Source of the DNA: Methanomassiliicoccaceae archaeon | Lineage (GTDB): Archaea; Thermoplasmatota; Thermoplasmata; Methanomassiliicoccales; Methanomethylophilaceae | Length of the DNA stretch: 8,382 nucleotides | Direction of reading: 5' to 3' | Assembly (NCBI GenBank): GCA_009776625.1 | Contig: WRNL01000065.1 | Span: 1-8,382, forward strand | Shown: positions 1 through 5,332 of the stretch, in pieces | Position numbering within the stretch: the first letter of the stretch is position 1 | Layout: every line of letters starts with the position of its first letter | Notes under the pieces: model-generated | Seen by the model: only the letters and a program-made list of their open reading frames with translations | Told to the model about the DNA's origin: nothing | The model's database searches: none | Program-made: the position numbers and the translations under genes

Positions 1-8
1 CATGAGGC

Positions 9-50
9 GGCACGCCCCAGGCGGTCGCCCCTGACCGCCCCGGGCGTGCC
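9..50. repeat. strong two-part hairpin at left edge
   Basis: The outer arms GGCACGCCC (9-17) and GGGCGTGCC (42-50) are perfect reverse complements. The inner arms GGCGGTC (20-26) and GACCGCC (33-39) are also perfect, with a six-base loop and a 2x2 internal loop between the two stems. That gives 16 GC-rich pairs. No T-run follows on the plus strand, so a classic intrinsic terminator is not supported on that side. It could be the 3' hairpin of a gene lying left of the window, a structured RNA or a dispersed repeat unit. Confidence 0.6.
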
Positions 51-70
51 TGACCAAGGCGGGTGATACA

Positions 71-78
71 TCTTTTAA
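71..78 (+). promoter_or_regulatory. TATA-like box for the EamA transporter gene
   Basis: TCTTTTAA is the only AT-rich stretch upstream of the transporter gene. A start site 25-27 bases downstream would fall near base 100 and give a short leader that carries the AGGTG ribosome binding site at 113-117. A small hairpin, TGGTC-ATAA-GACCA (100-113), lies in this leader. Confidence 0.4.
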
Positions 79-124
79 CCCGTCCTGCGATGACACATGT
101 GGTCATAAGACCAGGTGCATGGCC

Positions 125-994
125 ATGGAGTATTGGATCCTATTCGCATTCGCCTCGGCTCTCTTCGCCGGCCTGACCTCTATATTGGCGAAGATCGGCC
201 TCAAGGGCGTGGACTCCGACCTGGCCACCGCCTTGAGGACAATCGTGGTCCTCGGGTTCGCCTGGGCGGTCGTCCTCATCGTCGGCTCCCAAGGGTCGAT
301 AGGCGAGATCAGCGCGTACACCCTGGCGTTCCTTGTGCTGTCCGGCCTGGCCACAGGGGCGTCCTGGCTCTGCTATTTCCGCGCGGTGCAGATAGGGCAG
401 GTGAGCAAGGTCTCCCCCATAGACAAGAGCAGCACCGTCCTCACAATGGTCCTCGCATTCATCTTCCTGGGCGAAGGGCTCTCCCTCTGGACTGTCGCGG
501 GGATGGCGCTGATGATCGCCGGGACGTTCCTCATGGTGCAGAGGGCGGGAGAGGACGAGGAGCCCAAGACCGACAGGAGGTCGTGGATCATGTTCGCATG
601 CCTGGCGGCGTTTTTCGCCGCCCTGACGTCGATACTCGGGAAGGTGGGCATAGAGGGGGTAGAATCGAACCTCGGCACCGCCATAAGGACGCTCGTGGTC
701 CTCCTGATGGCATGGATGATCGTCCTCGCCCGGAAGAAGCACAGGGACGTCAGGGGGATCGGTCGCAGGAACTGGAGGTTCATCATCCTCTCGGGCTTTG
801 CCACCGGGCTCTCCTGGCTCTGTTTCTACAACGCTTTACAGAGCGGCCCCGCGAGCGTAGTCGTGCCCATCGACAAGCTGAGCATCGTGGTCACGGTCGT
901 GCTCGCATTCCTTATCCTCAGGGAGCGGGTGTCGAAACGCGCCGTGCTCGGCCTGGTGTTGCTGACGATCGGCACGCTCGCCCTTCTCCTTTGA
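125..994 (+). CDS. EamA-family (DMT) transporter, two fused EamA repeats
   Basis: This is a predicted inner-membrane carrier of the drug/metabolite transporter superfamily; the substrate is unknown. The 289-residue protein is almost entirely hydrophobic and consists of two EamA halves (about 1-138 and 154-289) joined by a charged linker (140-153, rich in E, D, K and R). The halves align without gaps at an offset of exactly 150 residues: TSIL at 18-21 and 168-171, SWLC at 80-83 and 230-233, PIDK at 98-101 and 248-251. Single-repeat relatives of about 140 residues (COG2510 type) are known, so this looks like a tandem fusion of one such gene. The ATG at 125 is preferred because AGGTG (113-117) sits 7 bases before it; the ATG at 119 would leave only one base. 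It converges on the orphan MNT gene on the minus strand. Confidence 0.88.
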   Translation: MEYWILFAFASALFAGLTSILAKIGLKGVDSDLATALRTIVVLGFAWAVVLIVGSQGSIGEISAYTLAFLVLSGLATGASWLCYFRAVQIGQVSKVSPIDKSSTVLTMVLAFIFLGEGLSLWTVAGMALMIAGTFLMVQRAGEDEEPKTDRRSWIMFACLAAFFAALTSILGKVGIEGVESNLGTAIRTLVVLLMAWMIVLARKKHRDVRGIGRRNWRFIILSGFATGLSWLCFYNALQSGPASVVVPIDKLSIVVTVVLAFLILRERVSKRAVLGLVLLTIGTLALLL

Positions 995-1055
995 GGGAAC
1001 CTCCGTTCGAGCATGCTCAGGGCGTTGAAGAGGCACAGCTTGTGTGTCGATGGGG

Positions 1056-1376
1056 TCATGCCTTATAGACAAGCCTCCCATCCGTAAGCACCTCCTCCAA
1101 GATCTCCGGCTTCAAGGCATGCTCGCTCACCGCGTCCACCCTCTTCCTGAGCGCGGACTCCAAGTCGCATATCAGGCCGCACATCTGGAGCGGGTCCGTC
1201 ACCTTGCCATGGTCGATGCAGAAGTCGTAGTCGCTGTCGTCACGGTTGTCCCCGCGTGCCCTGGACCCGAACAGATAGACGCTTCTGACGCCGTATCTTG
1301 CGGCGATGGGCCTGACCGCGGCGCACACCTCCTCGAATGTCAGCTCCTTGTCGCAAACGATGTCTGAGAGATCCAT
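1056..1376 (-). CDS. orphan minimal nucleotidyltransferase (MntA-like)
   Basis: This 106-residue protein has the minimal nucleotidyltransferase fold of MntA/MNT proteins, which partner HEPN toxins and transfer AMP to them. The signature GSX10DXD is complete: G37-S38, then D49 and D51, with a likely third metal ligand D81 in the RVDAV strand. It resembles the MNT encoded at 3905-4213, sharing the PIA-(x)2-YG and YLFGSRARGDN segments. No intact HEPN gene is next to it. Its TGA overlaps an ATG (ATGA, 1056-1059) that opens a short frame running antisense into the transporter gene, so a partner may have been lost. A TATA box (1398-1405) lies about 26 bases before the ATG, which suggests a leaderless or nearly leaderless mRNA, although GAGGG sits 3 bases upstream. 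The family is certain; the present role as an antitoxin is not. Confidence 0.85.
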   Translation of the reverse strand: MDLSDIVCDKELTFEEVCAAVRPIAARYGVRSVYLFGSRARGDNRDDSDYDFCIDHGKVTDPLQMCGLICDLESALRKRVDAVSEHALKPEILEEVLTDGRLVYKA

Positions 1377-1397
1377 AGGCCCTCATCAGAAGAACCG

Positions 1398-1405
1398 CCT
1401 ATAAT
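1398..1405 (-). promoter_or_regulatory. TATA box of the orphan MNT gene
   Basis: On the minus strand this reads ATTATAGG, centred about 26 bases before the ATG at 1376. The same TTATAGG core precedes the second MNT gene at a similar distance. Confidence 0.5.
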
Positions 1406-1481
1406 CGTTCCTATTCACAGTTTCCCAGAGCAGCCCGGGGATGTCCTCAACGCATAATCTGTCTCAGTGACCTGAAACAAT

Positions 1482-1501
1482 AAAAAAGGGGCTCGCGCCC
1501 C
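1482..1501 (-). terminator. hairpin plus T-run terminator of hdrCB
   Basis: On the minus strand, ten bases after the hdrB stop, GGGGC-GCGA-GCCCC (1501-1488) is followed directly by six T residues (1487-1482). The stem is all G-C with a GNRA-type tetraloop. The position and the T-run make it a convincing 3' end for the hdrC-hdrB transcript. T-runs alone are known to end archaeal transcripts, so the hairpin may mainly protect the 3' end. Confidence 0.75.
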
Positions 1502-1511
1502 ATGTTTGACT

Positions 1512-2357
1512 TTAGAGTTTGACGGGCACGATGTGCGCGGAGAGGCCCAGCTCCTTCTCGTCCATCCCCATCGCTATGCCGAAGAGCTGCGACAGGTGTA
1601 TGACCGGGATGCTGAAGCCGAGGTCCTTCTGGGTCGAGTCGAACTGGAGGTGGCAGAAGGGGCACACGTCGACGATGAACTCCGCGCCGGACTCCTTCAT
1701 GTTCTCCAGGTTGGTCCTGGTGAACTCCTTCGCCACGTCCCCGAACGCCGCCCTTACGCCGCCGCCGGCGCCGCAGCAGAGGGTCTTCTGCTTCCTCGGG
1801 GCGCTGGTCGCGCCCGTCGCCTCGACGAGGTCGTCCAGGATGCGGGGGGCCTCAGGATCCTCGAGCTGCTTTATGTCGCTCGGCTTGAGGAAGTGGCACC
1901 CGTAGAACGTCGCCACCTTGTAGCTGACCGGGTTGGTCACCTTCGCCTTTATCGCGTCGATGCCTATCTCCTTGTACAGGACCTCGGCGAAGTGGCGGAC
2001 CTCGGTGGTCCCCTTGTACTCCATGCCGATCTCCTTGAGGAACCCGTTCGCCTTCGCGAGGACCTCGGGGTGGTTGTTGAGCTCGTGCGCCGCCTCGAAG
2101 AGCGAGCCGTAGCACCCGTTGCAGATCGTGACGATCGGCAGCCCCTGCTTCTCCGCCAGCGCGAGGTTCCTCGCGGCGGAGGCGAGCCATGTGTCCTTGC
2201 TGAAGGACTTTATCACGCCGGGCGCGGGGCAGCAGCCCGCGTCGTCGAGGTCGACGAGCTCTATGCCGAGCTTCTCGCAGACCACCCTCGTGGACTTCTC
2301 CAGGCCGGGGTACCTCAGGGGGGCTATGCAGCCCAGGAAGAATGCGTATTTCGCCAT
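1512..2357 (-). CDS. hdrB: CoB-CoM heterodisulfide reductase subunit B
   Basis: HdrB holds the active site that reduces the CoM-S-S-CoB heterodisulfide formed in the last step of methanogenesis. The 281-residue protein has the two CCG domains of the family with every cysteine present. The first is C10, C42-C43, C79 and C82 (CX31CCX35CX2C). The second is C154, C194-C195, C232 and C235 (CX39CCX36CX2C). In the family these ligate two noncubane [4Fe-4S] clusters. It starts four bases after the hdrC stop, and its ribosome binding site GGAGTGATC overlaps the end of hdrC, so translation is probably coupled. The length is usual for cytoplasmic HdrB rather than the fused HdrD. HdrA and the MvhADG hydrogenase genes are not in this window. 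A terminator hairpin follows. Confidence 0.97.
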   Translation of the reverse strand: MAKYAFFLGCIAPLRYPGLEKSTRVVCEKLGIELVDLDDAGCCPAPGVIKSFSKDTWLASAARNLALAEKQGLPIVTICNGCYGSLFEAAHELNNHPEVLAKANGFLKEIGMEYKGTTEVRHFAEVLYKEIGIDAIKAKVTNPVSYKVATFYGCHFLKPSDIKQLEDPEAPRILDDLVEATGATSAPRKQKTLCCGAGGGVRAAFGDVAKEFTRTNLENMKESGAEFIVDVCPFCHLQFDSTQKDLGFSIPVIHLSQLFGIAMGMDEKELGLSAHIVPVKL

Positions 2358-2361
2358 GTGA

Positions 2362-2868
2362 TCACTCCACTATCTTGTCGAACCCGGTCGCCTTCATGAG
2401 CTTGACGAGGTCCTCCATCGCTTTCTTGTTCGCGAGCACGGTCGGGGGCGTCTTGGCGAGGCCCAGCTCCCCCCTCAGCTTCGTTATGTCCGCATTGACA
2501 GAGACGGTGTGGCCGATCTTGTAGAGGTTCGCGGCGGTCTTCTTGTGGTTCTCGAAGATGTGGCCCTCCGCCACCGCCATGTTCCTGAGCGCCACGACGA
2601 CGTCCACGATCGGGACGGCGCGGGGGCACCTCTCCACGCACGTGTAGCACGTGGTGCAGTCCCAAAGCTCCTCGCCGCCGAGTATCTCCTCTTTGAGGCC
2701 GAGCTGCGTCTGCCTCATGAGTTTCCTGACCCTGTAGGAGGTGCGCCTCCCGGAGGGGCAGCTCGCAGTGCATGTCCCGCATTGGAAGCACATCTTGACG
2801 TCGGCGCCGCCTAGCTCGGCGACCCGCTTGTCGAATTCTGGGTTCGGTCTTATCTCCGTAATAATCAC
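2362..2868 (-). CDS. hdrC: CoB-CoM heterodisulfide reductase subunit C
   Basis: HdrC is the small iron-sulfur subunit that carries electrons from HdrA to HdrB. Two classic ferredoxin-type motifs, each CX2CX2CX3CP, are visible at C27-C30-C33-C37 and C71-C74-C77-C81, counted from the GTG start. The segment around the first, CFQCGTCTASCPSGRRTS, is typical of HdrC. An open frame continues upstream to 2919, but those codons lie in the promoter region, next to and under the TATA box (2894-2902). I therefore chose the GTG at 2868, giving 168 residues and a nearly leaderless message. The start is unusual because the GTG lies inside CAGGTGATT, itself a good ribosome-binding sequence, with no ATG/GTG/TTG suitably placed after it. 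It is the first gene of the hdrC-hdrB operon. Confidence 0.95.
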   Translation of the reverse strand: MIITEIRPNPEFDKRVAELGGADVKMCFQCGTCTASCPSGRRTSYRVRKLMRQTQLGLKEEILGGEELWDCTTCYTCVERCPRAVPIVDVVVALRNMAVAEGHIFENHKKTAANLYKIGHTVSVNADITKLRGELGLAKTPPTVLANKKAMEDLVKLMKATGFDKIVE

Positions 2869-2893
2869 CTGTGACGGAACACACTCGTTATGG

Positions 2894-2902
2894 TATTTAA
2901 AA
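2894..2902 (-). promoter_or_regulatory. TATA box of the hdrC-hdrB operon
   Basis: The minus strand reads TTTTAAATA, centred about 30 bases before the GTG of hdrC. Transcription would begin at about 2871, giving a leader of about three bases or none. A GACAGC half-site (2907-2912) directly adjoins its upstream side. Confidence 0.6.
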
Positions 2903-2903
2903 C

Positions 2904-2950
2904 AAAGACAGCCGCCCAAAGAGTATTACCTTTGACAGCAATAGCTGTCA
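2904..2950. promoter_or_regulatory. candidate operator with GACAGC half-sites
   Basis: A perfect dyad TGACAGC-AATA-GCTGTCA occupies 2933-2950 and overlaps the stop codon of the upstream regulator gene. A third copy of the half-site, GACAGC, lies at 2907-2912 next to the hdrC TATA box. The repeated half-sites between a DNA-binding regulator and the hdrCB promoter suggest an operator. The bound protein is inferred, and the LysR/ModE-like neighbour is the natural candidate. On the minus strand the dyad could also form a small RNA hairpin at the regulator mRNA end, but no T-run follows. Confidence 0.45.
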
Positions 2951-3751
2951 GCGTATGTTCCTGGTCTGGAGGGCCTTGACGAGCTTGGAAACGGCCTTGT
3001 CCTCCCTCCGGTAGATCGCCGTTATGGAGTGCCTGAGCACCTTCGGGTCGATGGCGCTCTTCATCTTGATTCCTTTCCTAAGCAGCAGGAACTCGTCGAC
3101 GAAGTAGCTCTTCTTGGATCCCAGGAGCTCTGGCAGGGAGAACGTCTCGGATTCGATCGTGTACTTCCTGCCCATGGTGTCCAGGAACATGAACGCGACC
3201 CTCTGGGCGCCGTACCTGTACTTTATGAACGACGGCCCGTTGTCGACGAACACCATCCCCATATAGCCTATCTCGACCCCGTCGAACTCGTCGGCGTCGA
3301 ACAGGTACAGCGGGTCGTCGATGACGGCGAAGTCGGCGAGGTCCTCCTTCATCATCCTGATGTTGTGCTCGTCGTCGGATATGACGAGCTCTACGTCCGT
3401 CATCCTCAGAGCAGAGAGGACGGACATCATCAGGTCCTCGGTGACCGGGCTGCAGCAGACGGTGAACTTATGGTCGTCGGAGCACCTGAGCTCCGTGGCG
3501 GCGTACGTCTCCAGTATCCTCCTGCCCTCGTCGTTCAGCCTCGTCCCCGCCGGGGTCGAGACCGTTATCGGCGAGCCGGCCGCCTCCTCTATCGCCGAGA
3601 TGTACCTGTGCACGACCGGCACGGATATCCCCAGCGCCTTCGCGGCCGCCGTCTTGCTCCCGGCCCTCGCGACGGCGGCCAGGGTCTCCAGCTGGCGGTT
3701 GGTCACCAGGCGGCCGTTGACCGTCTGCTCCGTCCTTACCTTGATCTCCAC
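2948..3751 (-). CDS. LysR/ModE-like winged-helix transcriptional regulator
   Basis: This 267-residue protein is a predicted DNA-binding regulator. The N-terminal winged helix-turn-helix (about 16-73) reads NRQLETLAAVARAGS, then the recognition-helix region AAAKALGISVPVVHRY, then a wing and LNDEGRRIL, the layout of LysR and ModE N-domains. The rest (about 95-265) has alternating strands and helices like a small ligand-binding domain, including a C99-C100 pair, but I cannot name a ligand. It starts at GTG 3751, with a TATA motif (3776-3780) about 27 bases upstream and AAGGGGG close by. The helix-turn-helix begins about 16 residues in, as expected for this start. It lies 79 bases upstream of hdrC on the same strand, so control of hdrCB is plausible but unproven. 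The gene could also be transcribed into hdrCB. Confidence 0.8.
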   Translation of the reverse strand: MEIKVRTEQTVNGRLVTNRQLETLAAVARAGSKTAAAKALGISVPVVHRYISAIEEAAGSPITVSTPAGTRLNDEGRRILETYAATELRCSDDHKFTVCCSPVTEDLMMSVLSALRMTDVELVISDDEHNIRMMKEDLADFAVIDDPLYLFDADEFDGVEIGYMGMVFVDNGPSFIKYRYGAQRVAFMFLDTMGRKYTIESETFSLPELLGSKKSYFVDEFLLLRKGIKMKSAIDPKVLRHSITAIYRREDKAVSKLVKALQTRNIR

Positions 3752-3775
3752 GCCCCCTTATCTCAGAACGGACGG

Positions 3776-3787
3776 ATAAAGCTTTAT
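3776..3787. promoter_or_regulatory. palindromic TATA element ATAAAGCTTTAT
   Basis: This perfect 12-base palindrome offers a TTTAT box on both strands. On the minus strand its TTTAT lies about 27 bases before the regulator GTG, fitting a leaderless start. On the plus strand it would start transcription near base 3810, about 95 bases before the MNT gene, which has its own nearer TATA box. Confidence 0.5.
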
Positions 3788-3873
3788 TCCCTTGCTACGG
3801 TAGAAGGGGGCTCTGCCAGGGTGAAACCGTCAACAGCCCATTGCATCGAACGGCTGCCTCCAGCTTGCGATAA

Positions 3874-3881
3874 TCTTATAG
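3874..3881 (+). promoter_or_regulatory. TATA box of the mntA-hepT operon
   Basis: TCTTATAG is centred about 27 bases before the ATG at 3905, with no ribosome binding site between them, which suggests a leaderless message. The TTATAGG core matches the one before the orphan MNT gene. Confidence 0.55.
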
Positions 3882-3904
3882 GAATAGAACGCCATGGCAC
3901 TCGC

Positions 3905-4213
3905 ATGGTGGCGGACGCCGAGGAGATACTGCGCATACGCGACATAGTTGGCCCCATCGCGTCTAAATACGGCATCGAGAAGATGTATCTTTTCGGGTCG
4001 AGGGCCAGAGGGGACAACGACCAGTATAGCGACTTTGACTTCTTCATACACAGGGGGGACATAAGGGACCTCTTCCAGATATCCAGGCTTATTAGAGATC
4101 TGCAGATATCCTTGGATGGCGATGTCGATGTCATGACGGCTGGCGCTTTGAAAGAGGGGGACGTTTTCCTCGAGGAGATAAAAAAGGACGGTGTTCTGCT
4201 CTATGAGAGATGA
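3905..4213 (+). CDS. mntA: MntA-like nucleotidyltransferase antitoxin
   Basis: This minimal nucleotidyltransferase is predicted to neutralise the HEPN toxin encoded next to it. In characterised type VII systems MntA adds AMP to a tyrosine of HepT. The 102-residue protein has the full GSX10DXD motif (G31-S32, D43, D45) and a third acidic residue in DVDVM (D75), so catalysis should be possible. The open frame extends far upstream to about 3029, but that part is antisense to the regulator gene. The ATG at 3905 fits the domain boundary and the TATA spacing. The last 11 bases overlap the start of the HEPN gene, which indicates coupled translation. The sequence closely resembles the orphan MNT at 1056-1376. 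Calling it an antitoxin follows from the family and the gene pairing. Confidence 0.88.
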   Translation: MVADAEEILRIRDIVGPIASKYGIEKMYLFGSRARGDNDQYSDFDFFIHRGDIRDLFQISRLIRDLQISLDGDVDVMTAGALKEGDVFLEEIKKDGVLLYER

Positions 4214-4607
4214 CATAGCGAACACATCCCCTCTGAAGACGATACTCGAATATTGTGACCTGATACTTGATGCGATGGACTTCTTTGGCCATGACGAGGA
4301 GGACTTCTTCGATAACAGGTTCTATCAGGTCAGCTGCTCCTTCTCGCTCTTCCAGATCGGCGAGGCGGTGAAGAGGATGCCCTTCATCGTAACGGATGAC
4401 CACCCTGATGTGGACTGGTCAGGCATCGCGAGGCTTAGGGACATCATCGCCCACCAGTATGAGAATGTCGAACTTCCGATTATATGGTCCATTATCACAG
4501 AGCAGATTCCCGTGCTTAAGCAACAGTGCGAGAAGATCCTGCGCTTGGTCGAGGATAGGAAGGAAAGGGAGAGAAGAAAGCGCACCGCCGATGGCGGCAT
4601 CCCCTGA
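4203..4607 (+). CDS. hepT: HepT-like HEPN-domain toxin (DUF86)
   Basis: This is a predicted HEPN ribonuclease toxin of the HepT/DUF86 family. The 134-residue, mostly helical protein carries the family motif R79-DIIA-H84-Q-Y86 (RX4HXY). In type VII pairs R and H form the RNase site and Y is the residue modified by MntA. The family hallmark IGEAVKR is at 52-58. The C-terminus (118-130) is very basic. ATG 4203 is chosen because it overlaps the mntA stop by 11 bases. A GTG at 4191 would add four residues (MFCS) and has AGGA just before it, so it remains possible. Codons such as ATA, TAT and AGA are more frequent than in the flanking housekeeping genes, which hints at horizontal acquisition. Toxicity and the RNA target cannot be read from the sequence. 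Confidence 0.88.
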   Translation: MRDDIANTSPLKTILEYCDLILDAMDFFGHDEEDFFDNRFYQVSCSFSLFQIGEAVKRMPFIVTDDHPDVDWSGIARLRDIIAHQYENVELPIIWSIITEQIPVLKQQCEKILRLVEDRKERERRKRTADGGIP

Positions 4608-4653
4608 ACCACGCCTCTGTGCGCGAGCCTGCGCCGGCAGCGGGCCGTCTGCG

Positions 4654-4658
4654 TTTTT
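4654..4658 (+). terminator. possible T-run termination site after hepT
   Basis: Five T residues follow a GC-rich stretch with only weak 4-bp stems (CGGC/GCCG). It is the only T-run between hepT and the next operon, so it may end the mntA-hepT transcript. The rest of 4608-4680 shows no gene. Confidence 0.3.
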
Positions 4659-4680
4659 GGACGCCCTCTGACAGATAATC

Positions 4681-4688
4681 TTTATATC
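4681..4688 (+). promoter_or_regulatory. TATA box of the RNase P-YhbY-SerRS operon
   Basis: TTTATATC is a near-consensus archaeal box centred about 28 bases before the ATG at 4713. No ribosome binding site lies between, so the first gene is probably translated from a leaderless or very short-leader mRNA. Confidence 0.65.
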
Positions 4689-4712
4689 ATCGTCGCAACT
4701 CACTTCACAGGC

Positions 4713-5033
4713 ATGTCGAGAAGGCGCATCTCCCGGAACGCTGCCGCCGGCATAGGCGAGGAGCGCATCGCTATACTCACCAAGCTGTCCGAAGAGGCCT
4801 TGGCGGCGGGCAGGGACGACCTCGCGAGGAGGTACGTCTCCCTGGCGAGGAGCATCGGCATGAAGACCAAGACTGGGATGCCAGAAGGGTTCGAGTACTG
4901 CAAGAGGTGCATGGCCCCCCTCGTGCCGGGCGTCAGCTGCATGGTGCGGCTCACAGGGGGGAAGGTGGTGACGACTTGCGGCCTGTGCGGCGGGCTGAGG
5001 AGGAGGCCGTACTTGAAGGAGAAGAGGAAATGA
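4713..5033 (+). CDS. rnp4: ribonuclease P protein component 4 (Rpp21/Rpr2)
   Basis: This is one of the protein subunits of archaeal RNase P, which removes the 5' leader from pre-tRNA. In the family, Rpp21 pairs with Rpp29 and supports the specificity domain of the RNA. The 106-residue protein has an N-terminal helical region rich in R and A (about 1-55), then a zinc ribbon with C63-X2-C66 and C89-X2-C92. The family block CKRC-(x)2-PLVPG, followed by CMVRL and TCGLCG, is clear. It ends in a basic tail, KEKRK. It is the first gene of a three-gene operon and overlaps yhbY by ATGA. Archaeal genomes often keep rnp4 beside a YhbY gene. Confidence 0.93.
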   Translation: MSRRRISRNAAAGIGEERIAILTKLSEEALAAGRDDLARRYVSLARSIGMKTKTGMPEGFEYCKRCMAPLVPGVSCMVRLTGGKVVTTCGLCGGLRRRPYLKEKRK

Positions 5034-5323
5034 CGGAGAAGGAAGCGAGGAAGGAACTGATGAGGCGCGCGAACGGCCTCAGCCCCACTGTCCACGTGGG
5101 GAAGGATGGAATGGACGATGGCGTGCTGAACGAGGTCGCCGCCCAGCTCAAGAGCGCCCGCCTGATCAAGGTGAAGGTCCTGGGAGCCGCCGGCGCCGAC
5201 GCGGGAACCGTCGCAGAGGGCCTTGCCGCATCCACCGACTCCGTCGTGGTGGACGTCAGGGGAGGCGTGGTCGTTCTCACCGACAAACGCACATGGACAT
5301 CGCTCAGCCAGAAGAAGTTCTGA
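5030..5323 (+). CDS. YhbY/CRM-domain RNA-binding protein
   Basis: This 97-residue single-domain CRM (YhbY) protein is a family of small RNA-binding proteins linked to ribosome assembly in bacteria and to group II intron splicing factors in plants. The archaeal role is not well defined. The conserved loop G24-K-D-G27 follows LSPTVHV, and LIKVKV (45-50) forms the next core strand, as in E. coli YhbY. The start ATG overlaps the rnp4 stop as ATGA, and GGAG (5018-5021) lies 8 bases before it. An open frame extends upstream to 4907, but that part runs through rnp4 in another frame and is not part of the gene. Its placement with RNase P and SerRS suggests a tRNA or rRNA job. Confidence 0.9.
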   Translation: MTEKEARKELMRRANGLSPTVHVGKDGMDDGVLNEVAAQLKSARLIKVKVLGAAGADAGTVAEGLAASTDSVVVDVRGGVVVLTDKRTWTSLSQKKF

Positions 5324-5332
5324 GGTGCCAGT

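Noticed and set aside
826..1059. 77-codon minus-strand frame starting at the ATGA after the orphan MNT
   Set aside because: Only the first 21 or so codons are outside the transporter gene, and no RX4H motif of a HEPN protein is visible. It is not annotated as a gene, only noted as a possible remnant.
1506..2399. Long plus-strand open frame (297 codons) across hdrB
   Set aside because: It lies antisense to hdrB, whose complete cysteine motifs prove the minus strand is coding. The frame is a by-product of high GC and codon bias.
2869..2919. Longer HdrC beginning at 2919
   Set aside because: The extra codons run through the promoter region and overlap the TATA box (2894-2902). The residues before the GTG at 2868 do not look like an HdrC N-terminus.
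3029..3904. Upstream extension of the mntA frame
   Set aside because: The extension is antisense to the regulator gene and has low-complexity, R- and V-rich translation. The nucleotidyltransferase domain and TATA spacing place the start at 3905.
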